DNA of 64,000 nucleotides from an uncultured Prevotellaceae bacterium (GTDB lineage: Bacteria > Bacteroidota > Bacteroidia > Bacteroidales > Bacteroidaceae), in NCBI GenBank assembly GCA_902775605.1, contig CACYNE010000017.1, forward strand, positions 1 through 64,000. The letters run 5' to 3'. Below the pieces are notes generated by a model. It was not told the DNA's origin, ran no database searches, and saw only the letters and a list, made by a program, of their open reading frames with translations. This document shows positions 9,371-18,971 of the stretch, one piece after another (within the stretch, counting starts at the first letter, position 1; each line of letters starts with the position of its first letter). The position numbers and the translations under genes are program-made.

Positions 9371-10864
9371 ATGGAACAAACATACTTAAAGATTAATCCT
9401 GCCGACACCGTCGTAGTGTGTCTGGCAGAGAAAAAGAAAGGTGACATCATTGAAGCTAGCGGCGAACGCGTGGTTTTGACTGAGGACGTTCCTGCCGGAC
9501 ATAAGGTGTTGCTGCGTGACGTCAAAGCTGGCGAAGACATCATCAAATATGGCTATCCGATTGGTCATGCCGCCAAGGATCTAAAGGCTGGCGAGTGGGT
9601 CAACGAGAACAACCTGAAGACTAACCTCTCGGGCACATTAGAATACACATACGCCCCCGTCAATGAACAGTTGAATATTGCGAAGGAAAACCGCACTTTC
9701 AAGGGATACGTTCGCAAGAACGGTGATGTAGGCATCCGCAACGAGATATGGATTGTACCTACCGTTGGCTGTGTCAACGGCATTGCTGAACGTCTGGCCA
9801 AGCAATTACGCGAGGAGACTAGTTGTCGTGATATCGATGCAATCTATGCCTGGCACCACAACTACGGATGCTCGCAGCTCAGTGGAGACCACGAGAACAC
9901 CCGCAAGATTCTTCGCGACATCGTGCTACATCCTAATGCCGGCGCCGTATTGGTGGTTGGCCTCGGGTGTGAGAACAACCAGCCCGATGAATTCATGAAG
10001 ATGCTGGGCGACTACGACACAGACCGTATCAAACTAATGGTCACCCAGAAGGTTGATGGTGACGAGGTAGAGGCAGGCATACAGATATTGCATGAGCTCT
10101 ACGACAAAGCGCGTCAAGACAAACGCCAGGATGTGCCCGTGGCCAAACTCCGCGTGGGATTAAAATGTGGTGGTAGCGATGGTTTCAGCGGCATCACCGC
10201 TAATCCCTTGGTAGGTGAGTTCAGCGACTGGCTCGTGGCTCAGGGAGGTACCAGCGTACTCACCGAGGTGCCAGAGATGTTTGGTGCCGAAACCATTCTG
10301 ATGAACCGTTGCGAGACGCCCGAGTTGTTTCATCAGACCGTCTCAATGATTAATAACTTCAAGGAGTATTTCCTCAGTCATGGCGAACCCGTAGGTGAGA
10401 ACCCTAGCCCAGGCAACAAGGCTGGCGGCATCTCAACCCTTGAGGACAAAGCCTTAGGATGCACCCAGAAGTGCGGACGAGCTCCTGTCAGCGGTGTCAT
10501 GGAGTATGGCGATCGCCTTTCCGCAACGGGTCTCAATCTCCTCTCTGCCCCTGGCAATGACCTCGTGGCAGCCACGGCACTGGCTTCATGTGGCTGTCAC
10601 ATGGTACTCTTTACCACAGGTCGCGGTACGCCTTTCGGAACCTTCGTTCCCACGATGAAGATTGCCACCAACCCCACCCTCGCCTCGCGCAAGCCTCAAT
10701 GGGTTGATTTCTCTGCCGGCCAACTCATCGAGGGACGCACCATGCAGGAACTCGTGCCAGAGTTTATCGACAAGATACTGGCTGTGGCAAGCGGCGAGAA
10801 GACGCACAACGAGGAGAACGACTATCGCGAGATATCTATCTTCAAGAATGGCGTAACGCTGTAA
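9371..10864 (+). CDS. uxaA: Altronate dehydratase (UxaA family)
   Basis: 497 residues, full family length. An N-terminal SAF domain (about 1-95; DTVVVCLAEKKKGD, VLLRDVKAGEDIIKYGYPIG) precedes the large UxaA/GarD C-terminal domain (GYVRKNGDVGIRNEIWIVPT near 115, GCSQLSGDHENT near 165, GLGCENNQPDE near 198, LKCGGSDGFSGITANP near 263). The enzyme dehydrates D-altronate to 2-keto-3-deoxygluconate in galacturonate breakdown. Some relatives act on galactarate, and the sequence alone does not settle the substrate. It lies between a LacI regulator and a NhaC-type transporter. A mannitol dehydrogenase-family oxidoreductase that could supply altronate is at 52.8 kb, not in this cluster. Confidence 0.88.
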   Translation: MEQTYLKINPADTVVVCLAEKKKGDIIEASGERVVLTEDVPAGHKVLLRDVKAGEDIIKYGYPIGHAAKDLKAGEWVNENNLKTNLSGTLEYTYAPVNEQLNIAKENRTFKGYVRKNGDVGIRNEIWIVPTVGCVNGIAERLAKQLREETSCRDIDAIYAWHHNYGCSQLSGDHENTRKILRDIVLHPNAGAVLVVGLGCENNQPDEFMKMLGDYDTDRIKLMVTQKVDGDEVEAGIQILHELYDKARQDKRQDVPVAKLRVGLKCGGSDGFSGITANPLVGEFSDWLVAQGGTSVLTEVPEMFGAETILMNRCETPELFHQTVSMINNFKEYFLSHGEPVGENPSPGNKAGGISTLEDKALGCTQKCGRAPVSGVMEYGDRLSATGLNLLSAPGNDLVAATALASCGCHMVLFTTGRGTPFGTFVPTMKIATNPTLASRKPQWVDFSAGQLIEGRTMQELVPEFIDKILAVASGEKTHNEENDYREISIFKNGVTL

Positions 10865-10895
10865 ACGCAGCACTTGATACTCAAGCAAAGAAAGA

Positions 10896-12167
10896 ATGAA
10901 AAAAGGATTGTTGGCCTTATCGCCCTTGATGGTCTTTGTCACCCTCTATCTCGTCACGAGCATCATTGCACGTGACTTCTATAAGGTGCCCATCACAGTG
11001 GCGTTCCTCACAGCCAGCATCTATGCCATCGCTATCACCCGCGGCAAACTGCGCCGCCGCATCAACGTGTTCAGTCGCGGAGCAGCCACAGCCGAGATGA
11101 TGCTGATGATCTGGATATTCATCCTGGCAGGTGCCTTTGCCAACACAGCCAAGACAATGGGAGCCATCGACGCCACCGTCAACCTGACGCTGTCGTTTCT
11201 ACCCAGCCAAATGCTCCTTGCCGGTCTTTTCCTGGCAGCCTGTTTCATCTCATTGTCCATAGGCACCTCGGTAGGCACCATCGTAGCTCTCACGCCCATT
11301 GCCGCAGGCATAGCCTCACAAACGGGAGCCAACATGGCGATGGTCATTGCCATCGTTGTTGGCGGCTCATTCTTTGGCGACAACCTGTCGTTCATTTCCG
11401 ACACCACAATCATTGCCACCCAGACACAGGGCTGTAAGACCAGCGACAAGTTCAAGGTGAACTCCTTCATCGTAGCGCCTGCTGCCTTTCTGCTGCTGAT
11501 TGTCTATTTCTATCTGGGCAAGGACCTCTCTTCACCCACAGCCTCCACCGATATCGAGTTTCTGAAAGTAATCCCTTATCTGGCTGTCATCATCACCGCC
11601 ATCTTTGGCCTCAACGTGATGATTGTGCTCACCATGGGCATCATCCTGACAGGCATCATCGGCATCTCATGCGGGGCATACGACTTCTTTGGATGGATAG
11701 GTGCCATTGGCGATGGCATCGTATCAATGAGCGAACTAATCGTCATCACCATGTTGGCTGGTGGACTGCTCCAACTCATTAAGCACAATGGCGGTATTGA
11801 CTTTATCATCAACGGCCTCACTAAGCGTGTCAACGGCAAACGTGGTGGCGAATACACTATTGCACTGTTGGTCAGCATTATTAACCTCTGCACTGCCAAC
11901 AACACCGTGGCCATCATTACCATCGGCGGCATTGCCCATAAGATTGGCGAACAATTCCATATCGACCCCAGAAAGTGCGCTTCCCTGCTTGACACCTTCT
12001 CATGTGCCGTCCAGGGACTACTGCCTTATGGTGCACAAGTACTGATGGCAGCAGGATTGGCCAGTATCAACCCAATTGCCATCATCCCCTGGCTCTATTA
12101 TCCCATGGCTATTGGCATAGCAGCCTTCCTTTCCATTCTCTTCCGCTACCCCAAACGCTATTCTTAG
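10896..12167 (+). CDS. NhaC-family (Na+/H+ antiporter-like) transporter
   Basis: 423 residues with about 11-12 hydrophobic segments and no signal peptide. Features typical of NhaC/YufR-type carriers include the conserved stretch VVGGSFFGDNLSFISDTTII near residue 152 and NLCTANNTVAIITIGGIAH near 330. It starts 31 bases after uxaA, with the same orientation and no promoter box between, so it is very likely co-transcribed with the LacI regulator and altronate dehydratase. NhaC relatives carry Na+/H+ and some carry organic acids with Na+. The operon position makes sugar-acid uptake or charge balance during sugar-acid use possible, which is inference. Confidence 0.8.
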   Translation: MKKGLLALSPLMVFVTLYLVTSIIARDFYKVPITVAFLTASIYAIAITRGKLRRRINVFSRGAATAEMMLMIWIFILAGAFANTAKTMGAIDATVNLTLSFLPSQMLLAGLFLAACFISLSIGTSVGTIVALTPIAAGIASQTGANMAMVIAIVVGGSFFGDNLSFISDTTIIATQTQGCKTSDKFKVNSFIVAPAAFLLLIVYFYLGKDLSSPTASTDIEFLKVIPYLAVIITAIFGLNVMIVLTMGIILTGIIGISCGAYDFFGWIGAIGDGIVSMSELIVITMLAGGLLQLIKHNGGIDFIINGLTKRVNGKRGGEYTIALLVSIINLCTANNTVAIITIGGIAHKIGEQFHIDPRKCASLLDTFSCAVQGLLPYGAQVLMAAGLASINPIAIIPWLYYPMAIGIAAFLSILFRYPKRYS

Positions 12168-12202
12168 TTTTAAGACCACGGAAGGCTTTTTTGAGCTTTT
12201 CA

Positions 12203-12235
12203 TTTGGTGTTTATCTCTTTTATTCGTACCTTTGC
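12203..12235 (+). promoter_or_regulatory. Promoter of rsmG
   Basis: TTTG (12203-12206), 20-base spacer, TACCTTTGC (12227-12235). The ATG of rsmG follows after four bases. Confidence 0.8.
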
Positions 12236-12239
12236 CCCC

Positions 12240-12863
12240 ATGAAACAAATAGAGAAGTATTTCCCCAAGCTCACAGCAGAGCAAAAAGAGCAGTTTGCCG
12301 CTCTTGACGCCTTATATCACGAGTGGAACGAGAAGATTAACGTCATATCGCGCAAGGACATCGACAACCTATATGAGCACCACGTGCTTCACTCGCTGGC
12401 CATCGGTCGTTTCATCCATTTCAAGCCAAGCTCACAGATTCTGGACTTCGGTACTGGCGGCGGTTTCCCAGGTGTGCCCCTGAGTATTCTCTTCCCAGAC
12501 TGTGAGTTCAAACTTATCGACGGCACAGGCAAAAAGATTCGCGTGGCACAAGAGGTTTGCAATGCCATTGGACTGAAGAACTGTCATCCCGAGCACCTGC
12601 GCGGCGAGGATGAGAAAGGCAAGTACGACTTCGTGGTGAGTCGCGCCGTGATGCCTTTGTACGACCTACTGAAGATTGTACGCAAAAACATTGCCAAGGA
12701 ACAGCGCAATGCCATGCCCAATGGTGTCATTTGTCTCAAAGGCGGAGATCTGCAGGCAGAGACTCAACCCTTCCGAAAGATTGTAGAGAGCACAGAGTTA
12801 AGCACCTATTTCGAGGAGGAGTGGTTCAAGGAGAAACACGTCATTTATGTACCAGTGGGATAA
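12240..12863 (+). CDS. rsmG: 16S rRNA (guanine-527-N7) methyltransferase RsmG
   Basis: 207 residues, the normal GidB/RsmG length. It transfers a methyl group from SAM to N7 of G527 in 16S rRNA. The SAM-binding core is visible: ILDFGTGGGFPGVPLSILFP near residue 66, LIDGTGKKI near 91 and DFVVSRAVMPL near 130; the N-terminal YHEWNEKINVISRKD is typical. The ATG at 12240 lies four bases behind the -7 box; the longer frame from 12204 would run through the promoter. A metallo-hydrolase follows after 27 bases and is probably co-transcribed. Confidence 0.95.
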   Translation: MKQIEKYFPKLTAEQKEQFAALDALYHEWNEKINVISRKDIDNLYEHHVLHSLAIGRFIHFKPSSQILDFGTGGGFPGVPLSILFPDCEFKLIDGTGKKIRVAQEVCNAIGLKNCHPEHLRGEDEKGKYDFVVSRAVMPLYDLLKIVRKNIAKEQRNAMPNGVICLKGGDLQAETQPFRKIVESTELSTYFEEEWFKEKHVIYVPVG

Positions 12864-12890
12864 AGATAAAAGGTAAAAACAAAGGGTAAA

Positions 12891-13538
12891 ATGATGACGA
12901 TTAAGACCTTCCCCGTAAACCCGCTACAGGAGAACTGCTATGTGGTGAGTGACGATTCCAAGGAGTGTATTATTATTGATTGTGGCGCATATTATAATAC
13001 TGAAACACAAGCAATTAAATATTATATAGAAAATAATCACTTGAAACCTGTACACTTGCTATGCACCCATGGTCACTTCGATCATGCTTTTGGGAATGAT
13101 ACCATCTTCGAGGCATACGGACTGAAGCCAGAGATTCATGCCGATGACGCCCCATTGATTGCTGACATTGCCCAGCAATGCGAGATAATGGGTATGGGAC
13201 TGGATTACGACCGCGAAACACCTCCCGTGGGGCATCTGCTGACGGATGGTGAAGAGATTGCATTTGGCAGCCATACACTTAAGGTGATTCACACCCCCGG
13301 CCACTCCAAGGGCGGCGTGGTGTTCTATTGCGAATCAGAGAAAACCCTATTCACTGGCGACACTTTGTTTCGCATGAGCGTGGGACGCACTGACCTACCA
13401 GGTGGCTCGTGGACAGAGCTGATGGGCAGTCTGGAGGAAAAGATTGCCACACTTCCCAAGGATACGGTAGCCTACCCCGGACACGGTCCCAAGACGCTGC
13501 TTGCAGAAGAATTTTCCATGAACCCATATTTCCACTAA
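12891..13538 (+). CDS. MBL-fold metallo-hydrolase (glyoxalase II-like)
   Basis: 215 residues. The zinc-binding motif THGHFDHAFG sits near residue 59, with a further His in HTPGHSKGG near 137, Asp in LFTGDTLF near 155 and His in YPGHGPKT near 195. All metal ligands of the glyoxalase II/YcbL group are present. The domain is shorter than classical GloB (about 250), like YcbL-type thioesterases; the natural substrate is unknown. Either ATG at 12891 or 12894 could be the start. It follows rsmG and has no promoter box of its own. Confidence 0.85.
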   Translation: MMTIKTFPVNPLQENCYVVSDDSKECIIIDCGAYYNTETQAIKYYIENNHLKPVHLLCTHGHFDHAFGNDTIFEAYGLKPEIHADDAPLIADIAQQCEIMGMGLDYDRETPPVGHLLTDGEEIAFGSHTLKVIHTPGHSKGGVVFYCESEKTLFTGDTLFRMSVGRTDLPGGSWTELMGSLEEKIATLPKDTVAYPGHGPKTLLAEEFSMNPYFH

Positions 13539-13580
13539 AGATTTTTATCTAAAGATAAGGTATAATTCATAATAATTTTG

Positions 13581-13589
13581 TAATTTTGC
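13581..13589 (+). promoter_or_regulatory. -7 promoter box of the phoH-purM operon
   Basis: TAATTTTGC; no good -33 element at the expected distance. It is the only promoter-like box before the seven-gene run that ends at 20135. Confidence 0.5.
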
Positions 13590-13625
13590 AGGCAAATTCG
13601 AATTTTACAATTTTTAGATAGCATT

Positions 13626-14603
13626 TTGATAGAGAAGCATATAGTTTTAGAGGATATTGACCCAGTGATGTTTTATGGGGTGGGCAATGCGCACTTACAG
13701 ATGCTACGCGCCCTCTACCCCAAATTGCGCATCATGGCACGCGACAATGTCATCCGCATCATGGGCGATGAGGAACAGATGGCCGCCTTTGAGGAGAGTT
13801 CAGAGAAGATGCGCCAGCACGTGTTGAAGTTTAACAACCTTACCGACGAAGACATCCTGGATATTGTCAAGGGCAAGCGCACACGCGACGACGTGCCCGA
13901 CGGCGTGGTGGTTTTTTCGATGTCTGGTCGTCCCATCAAGGCACGCACACAGAACCAGCAGCGACTCATCGAAGCCTATGAGAAGAACGACATGGTATTT
14001 GCCGTAGGCCCGGCAGGAACGGGTAAGACCTACCTGTCAATCGCACTGGCCGTGAAGGCACTCAAGGAGAAGACCGCAAAAAAAATTATCCTCTCACGTC
14101 CGGCCGTGGAAGCAGGTGAGAAGTTAGGCTTCCTACCTGGTGACATGAAGGACAAGATTGATCCCTACCTGCAACCTCTCTATGACGCACTGGAGGACAT
14201 GATTCCCCAGGTGAAGCTGCAGGACATGATGGAGAAGCACGTCATCCAGATAGCCCCTCTGGCCTTTATGCGCGGTCGCACACTGAGCGACGCCGTGGTT
14301 ATCCTCGACGAGGCACAGAACACCACTCCCGCCCAGATCCGCATGTTCCTCACCCGCATGGGATGGAACACCAAGATGATTATCACGGGCGACATGACAC
14401 AAATAGACCTGCCTCACTCGCAGAAGAGTGGACTCATCGAGGCGCTGCATATATTAAATAATGTGGAGGGTATCGGCGTGGTCAACCTAGACCGCTCGGA
14501 CATCGTACGCCACAAGTTGGTGACACGCATCGTCAATGCATACGAGACCTATGACAAGGAGGCAAGAGGTGAAAAGGATCAAGATAAAACAGATAAGGCT
14601 TAA
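13626..14603 (+). CDS. PhoH-family ATPase (PhoL/YbeZ type)
   Basis: 325 residues. P-loop GPAGTGKT lies near residue 125 and the Walker B stretch [15 protein letters not shown] near 221, followed by [13 protein letters not shown]. The N-terminal part (about 1-100) is KH-like, as in YbeZ. The family consists of cytoplasmic ATPases/helicase-like proteins linked to rRNA handling, often near ybeY. The start is TTG at 13626 ([14 protein letters not shown]); no ATG is available that keeps this conserved N-terminus. It begins a run of genes with spacings of 6-45 bases through purM. Confidence 0.85.
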   Translation: MIEKHIVLEDIDPVMFYGVGNAHLQMLRALYPKLRIMARDNVIRIMGDEEQMAAFEESSEKMRQHVLKFNNLTDEDILDIVKGKRTRDDVPDGVVVFSMSGRPIKARTQNQQRLIEAYEKNDMVFAVGPAGTGKTYLSIALAVKALKEKTAKKIILSRPAVEAGEKLGFLPGDMKDKIDPYLQPLYDALEDMIPQVKLQDMMEKHVIQIAPLAFMRGRTLSDAVVILDEAQNTTPAQIRMFLTRMGWNTKMIITGDMTQIDLPHSQKSGLIEALHILNNVEGIGVVNLDRSDIVRHKLVTRIVNAYETYDKEARGEKDQDKTDKA

Positions 14604-14619
14604 ACATATAAACATAACA

Positions 14620-15579
14620 ATGAAAGCATTAACAAAGACGGACTTTAAGTTCGAAGGACAGAAGAGCGTGTATCACGGAAAGGTACGCGATGTGTACAAC
14701 ATCAACGACGATCTGATGGTCATGGTTGCCACCGACCGCATCTCAGCATTCGACGTGGTGCTGCCAAAGGGTATCCCCTTCAAGGGTCAGGTGCTCAACC
14801 AGATTGCAGCCAAGTTCCTGGATGCCACTACCGACATCTGTCCTAACTGGAAGCTTGCCACTCCCGACCCCATGGTCACCGTAGGTCTGAAGTGCGAAGG
14901 CTTCCGCGTGGAGATGATTATCCGCTCTATCCTCACCGGCTCTGCTTGGCGTGAGTACAAGAACGGCTGTCGCGAGCTGTGCGGCGTGAAGCTGCCCGAC
15001 GGCATGAAAGAGAATGAGCGTTTCCCTGAGCCCATCATCACTCCTACCACCAAGGCCGACGAGGGTCACGACATGAACATCTCTAAGGAAGAGATTATTG
15101 CTCAGGGCATCGTATCGGCAGAGGACTATGCCATCATGGAGGACTACACCCGCAAGATCTTCGCCCGCGGACAAGAGATTGCCGCAAAGCGTGGTCTTAT
15201 TCTCGTTGACACCAAGTATGAGTTTGGCAAGCGCGATGGTAAGGTGTACCTCATTGACGAGATTCACACACCCGACTCAAGCCGCTACTTCTATGCCGAC
15301 GGCTATGAGGAGAAGTTGGCCAAGGGTGAGCCCCAGCGTCAGCTCTCAAAGGAGTTCGTACGTCAGTGGCTCATCGAGCACGACTTTATGAACGAGCCCG
15401 GACAGGTGATGCCCGAGATTACCGACGAGTATGCAGAGAGCGTCAGCGACCGCTACATCGAGCTCTACGAGCACATCGTAGGTGAGAAGTTCGAGCGCGA
15501 GACTAGCGACGAAGACATCGCCCAGCGTATCGAGAAGAACGTGAGCGAGTGGCTGAAGGCTTTCAAGTCACGCCAATAA
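14620..15579 (+). CDS. purC: Phosphoribosylaminoimidazole-succinocarboxamide synthase (SAICAR synthase)
   Basis: 319 residues, the longer PurC type. It ligates aspartate to CAIR using ATP in purine synthesis. SAICAR synthetase motifs are visible: [20 protein letters not shown] near residue 20, [36 protein letters not shown] near 104 and [13 protein letters not shown] near 210. The start ATG at 14620 gives [14 protein letters not shown]; the earlier frame start at 14536 lies inside phoH. It is 16 bases behind phoH and 10 bases before menG. Confidence 0.95.
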   Translation: MKALTKTDFKFEGQKSVYHGKVRDVYNINDDLMVMVATDRISAFDVVLPKGIPFKGQVLNQIAAKFLDATTDICPNWKLATPDPMVTVGLKCEGFRVEMIIRSILTGSAWREYKNGCRELCGVKLPDGMKENERFPEPIITPTTKADEGHDMNISKEEIIAQGIVSAEDYAIMEDYTRKIFARGQEIAAKRGLILVDTKYEFGKRDGKVYLIDEIHTPDSSRYFYADGYEEKLAKGEPQRQLSKEFVRQWLIEHDFMNEPGQVMPEITDEYAESVSDRYIELYEHIVGEKFERETSDEDIAQRIEKNVSEWLKAFKSRQ

Positions 15580-15589
15580 ACAATTGACT

Positions 15590-16321
15590 ATGTATAAACA
15601 GGAAGAGATCAACCCCTATCACGAGGGTGAAAAGGCGCAGCAGGTGGAGCAGATGTTTGATAACATCGCTCCCACCTACGACACGCTGAATCATCGCCTA
15701 TCGTGGGACATCGACAAGGGATGGCGCAAGAAGGCCATCGGCCAACTGGCCCCCTTTGCTCCGAAAACGATGCTCGACATCGCTACGGGCACGGGCGACT
15801 TTGCTATCCTGTCGGCACAGATGCTGAAGCCTCAGACACTCATCGGGGCCGACATCAGCGAGGGGATGATGGAGATAGGACGTGAAAAGGTGAAGCGACT
15901 GGGGCTGGACAGCGTGGTGAGATTTGAGAAGGAGGACTGCCTGCACCTGAGCTATGCCGACAACACGTTCGATGCGGTGACAGCAGCATTCGGCATCCGC
16001 AACTTTGCCGACCTGGACAAGGGCCTCAGTGAGATGTGCCGCGTGCTGAAACCTGGCGGTCATCTGAGTATCGTTGAACTGACCACTCCAGTGAGCTTCC
16101 CCATGAAGCAACTCTTCCATATCTACTCTCATACGGTGCTGCCTGTCTATGGACGTCTCATCTCCAAAGACACCAGCGCCTATTCGTATCTGACGAAAAC
16201 TATTGAAGCTTTTCCACAAGGCGAGCGCATGCAACACATTCTGCAGCAGGCAGGCTTTAAGGATGCGTCGTTCAAGAGGCTGACTTTCGGCATCTGCACC
16301 ATGTATTTTGCAACCAAATAA
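15590..16321 (+). CDS. menG: Demethylmenaquinone methyltransferase
   Basis: 243 residues. The UbiE/MenG SAM methyltransferase signatures [20 protein letters not shown] (near residue 30) and the motif I region [14 protein letters not shown] (near 62) are present, with [18 protein letters not shown] near 127 and RVLKPGGHL. It performs the last step of menaquinone synthesis, the quinone of Bacteroidales. The ATG at 15590 is preferred over an upstream TTG at 15584. It sits between purC and aroE in the same operon, with 10 and 14 bases between genes. Confidence 0.93.
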   Translation: MYKQEEINPYHEGEKAQQVEQMFDNIAPTYDTLNHRLSWDIDKGWRKKAIGQLAPFAPKTMLDIATGTGDFAILSAQMLKPQTLIGADISEGMMEIGREKVKRLGLDSVVRFEKEDCLHLSYADNTFDAVTAAFGIRNFADLDKGLSEMCRVLKPGGHLSIVELTTPVSFPMKQLFHIYSHTVLPVYGRLISKDTSAYSYLTKTIEAFPQGERMQHILQQAGFKDASFKRLTFGICTMYFATK

Positions 16322-16335
16322 CATAACTATAGACT

Positions 16336-17082
16336 ATGGATAAGTACGGACTCATTGGCTATCCCTTAGGCCACTCATTCTCCATTAACTACTTCAACCA
16401 GCGATTCGCTGACGAGGGAATCAACGCTAAGTATATGAACTTCGAGATTCCCACCATCGATGACTTAGCGGAGGTGCTGGATTCCAACCCGGAGTTGAAG
16501 GGACTCAACGTAACGATTCCCTATAAGCAGAAGGTGATGGAGTATCTGGACAGCATCAGTCCCGAGGCACGTGCCATCGGTGCTGTCAACGTGATTCGCG
16601 TGACCCATGTGGGCAACGAGATCAAGTTGAAGGGATTCAACTCGGATGTCATCGGTTTTACACAAAGCATTGAGCCCATGCTGGAGGACTGCCACAAGAA
16701 AGCACTAATCCTAGGCACAGGAGGCGCATCAAAAGCCATTGACTACGGACTGAAGTCTCTGGGACTGGAAACGGTGTTCGTGAGCCGTTATCGCCGTCCC
16801 GAAACCATTTGCTATGAAGATATCACCCCCGAGGTGATCAAGGAATACAACGTCATCGTGAACTGTACCCCGCTGGGCATGTTCCCGAAGACAGAGGAGT
16901 GCCCCGCCCTGCCCTATGAGGCGATGGACGAGCACACCATTCTCTATGATTTGATTTACAATCCCGACGAGACGCTATTCATGAAAAAGGGTGCCGAACG
17001 CGGTGCCAACGTGAAGAACGGGTTGGAGATGCTGTTACTGCAGGCCTTCGCATCGTGGGAGTTCTGGAACGGAAAAGAATAA
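16336..17082 (+). CDS. aroE: Shikimate dehydrogenase
   Basis: 248 residues. NADPH-dependent reduction of 3-dehydroshikimate to shikimate in aromatic amino acid synthesis. The N-terminal substrate motif YGLIGYPLGHSFS is clear, with GLNVTIPYK near residue 55 carrying the catalytic Lys and GAVNVIR near 80. The nucleotide-binding loop is LILGTGGASKAID near 125, and NCTPLGMFP near 175 and the Q-x-x-A-F-x-W end (LQAFASWEFW) complete the family pattern. It is slightly shorter than the E. coli enzyme, as usual in Bacteroidetes. Confidence 0.94.
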   Translation: MDKYGLIGYPLGHSFSINYFNQRFADEGINAKYMNFEIPTIDDLAEVLDSNPELKGLNVTIPYKQKVMEYLDSISPEARAIGAVNVIRVTHVGNEIKLKGFNSDVIGFTQSIEPMLEDCHKKALILGTGGASKAIDYGLKSLGLETVFVSRYRRPETICYEDITPEVIKEYNVIVNCTPLGMFPKTEECPALPYEAMDEHTILYDLIYNPDETLFMKKGAERGANVKNGLEMLLLQAFASWEFWNGKE

Positions 17083-17088
17083 GCATAC

Positions 17089-18309
17089 ATGGAGACGAGT
17101 TGGACCATCTTTGAAATGTATATTGCCATCTTTGGCCTGATTGTGACTGCAGGTATCCTGAGCGACAAAAAAGGCAAGGGTGCCACACAGCAGTTACTGG
17201 ACAGCACACGCTCCCGGCTGCTGGGCTGTGCCAGTCGCTTTAACCAACAGGTAAAGGCACTGGAAAGAGAATACAAAGCTGAAAAGAAGCATCGAAAGGT
17301 GGGCCTGCTCAAGACTTATGAGACGAAATATATTGTCGCCAAGATAGACTACGATTGCGAAGCCAAGGGCATCATCCGCGAATGGAAAAACGCCAAGAAG
17401 GACGACCTATGGTGGCGAGGATTCTGGAAGATTGTCATCACCATTGGTGTTATCAGTCTTATCGGTGCCTGCTCTCAGTCTATTGTGGCAATAGATCAAC
17501 AGGAGACACCTGACGTAGAGGGAATGGCACAGGCTCACGAGACGAAGGTATGGGATGCAAAGTCTATCCCCATGCCCCATCTGACCGATGGCCGCCGTTA
17601 TGTATCCAACCCCGACGGCATTGTGTCGGAAGAGACGGTAAGACGACTGGATGCCCAACTGAAGAAGATGGATGATTCGCTGGGCATTGAATCTGTACTG
17701 GCCATTGTGAGTCGCGTGGAGAACGGTGATATTTTCCGCTTTGCACAGGATATCTTTGATATCTACAAGGTAGGAAAGAACGATCGTGGACTTGTCATGG
17801 TGCTGGCCTATGATGACCATCTGTTCCGCACACATACTGGTCGCTCACTCGAGGCCGACCTCACGGATGCCGAGTGCTTCCGTTTGCAGGAACGTTATCT
17901 CATTCCAAGCATGAAGGTCGAGATGCCCGACAGCGGACTGATCTATTTCACCGAATCGGTCTATAACCTGCTGCAAGGAAAAGAGTTGCCCGTGATGTCT
18001 TATTTGAATCCTCAGTCCGATGATGACATGGACGACCTTCTGACTGCCATCTACTTTTTCCTCCTTATTGCATGGATTGGTGTTTATCTCTTCGCAGCCC
18101 GTCGTCACGGATGGCACCTGACGAACTACTACAACAGCCTTATTACCAAAAATCCGTTTGTTAACAACGGAGCAGCACTGGCTGCTGGCTACGTGGCAGG
18201 AAGCATCCTGAACGGTAGCGGCCGAAGCAGAGGCGGAGGCAGTAGCTGGGGCGGAGGCGGCTTCAGCGGAGGTAGTAGCGGTGGCGGTGGTGCCACATCA
18301 AGCTGGTAA
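17089..18309 (+). CDS. TPM-domain membrane protein (YgcG family)
   Basis: 406 residues. An N-terminal hydrophobic segment (about 7-24) is followed by a basic, coiled cytoplasmic-looking region rich in K and E (about 60-105) and a second hydrophobic segment (about 112-130, ending near GACSQS). The TPM_phosphatase domain follows (about 165-300; RRYVSNPDGIVSEETVRRLD, NDRGLVMVLAYDDHLFRTHTGR), then a membrane segment near 325-342 and a Gly/Ser-rich tail (RSRGGGSSWGGGGFSGG). This is the usual partner of LemA, which follows after 45 bases. The pair's function is not firmly known. It lies six bases after aroE. Confidence 0.85.
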   Translation: METSWTIFEMYIAIFGLIVTAGILSDKKGKGATQQLLDSTRSRLLGCASRFNQQVKALEREYKAEKKHRKVGLLKTYETKYIVAKIDYDCEAKGIIREWKNAKKDDLWWRGFWKIVITIGVISLIGACSQSIVAIDQQETPDVEGMAQAHETKVWDAKSIPMPHLTDGRRYVSNPDGIVSEETVRRLDAQLKKMDDSLGIESVLAIVSRVENGDIFRFAQDIFDIYKVGKNDRGLVMVLAYDDHLFRTHTGRSLEADLTDAECFRLQERYLIPSMKVEMPDSGLIYFTESVYNLLQGKELPVMSYLNPQSDDDMDDLLTAIYFFLLIAWIGVYLFAARRHGWHLTNYYNSLITKNPFVNNGAALAAGYVAGSILNGSGRSRGGGSSWGGGGFSGGSSGGGGATSSW

Positions 18310-18354
18310 TTCGAGAAACAACAAATAAAAGAATAACTAATAAAGGTAAGTATT

Positions 18355-18930
18355 ATGAAAAAAAATCATCTGATTCTTATTGGAGTTGCCATTGTTGCAA
18401 TCGTTTGTTTCCTTTGGATAAAAGGTACATACAATGGTATGGTCACTGAAGAAGAGAACGCCACCACTGCGCTGGCCAACGTTCAGTCTGCCTATCAGCG
18501 TCGTCTGGACCTGATTCCCAATTTGGTTGAGGTTGTAAAGGGCTATGCATCTCATGAGAAAGAGACTCTGGAAAGCGTGGTGAATGCACGAGCCAAGGCT
18601 ACCAGCGTTACACTGACAGCTGATAACATCCAGGAATTCCAAAAGGCACAGGGTGAACTCAGCAGCGCACTGAACAAACTGATGGCAATCCGTGAGGCTT
18701 ATCCCGACCTGAAGGCCAACGAGAACTTCCGCGACCTGCAGGTGCAGTTGGAAGGTACTGAGAACCGCATCAACGAAGAGCGCAACAAGGCCAATCAGAA
18801 GATTCAGGACTACAATATCACCATCCGTCGTTTCCCCAACAACATCATCGCCGGCATGTTCGGTTTCGAGAAGATGAACAAGTTTGAGGCCGAGACAGGT
18901 GCAGAAAAGGCTCCAAAGGTTAGTTTCTAA
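18355..18930 (+). CDS. LemA family protein
   Basis: 191 residues. One N-terminal membrane anchor (about 5-21) precedes a helical LemA domain with the diagnostic stretches YQRRLDLIPNLVEVVKGYA (near residue 48), ESVVNARAKA (near 72), LMAIREAYPDLKANENFRDL (near 105) and EERNKANQKIQDYNI, RRFPNNIIAGMFGF. It probably works with the TPM protein encoded just upstream at the cell envelope; the molecular role is unknown. Confidence 0.93.
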   Translation: MKKNHLILIGVAIVAIVCFLWIKGTYNGMVTEEENATTALANVQSAYQRRLDLIPNLVEVVKGYASHEKETLESVVNARAKATSVTLTADNIQEFQKAQGELSSALNKLMAIREAYPDLKANENFRDLQVQLEGTENRINEERNKANQKIQDYNITIRRFPNNIIAGMFGFEKMNKFEAETGAEKAPKVSF

Positions 18931-18971
18931 TTAACGCATATTGCTGTACCACAGCAACCACAAAAAGAATT

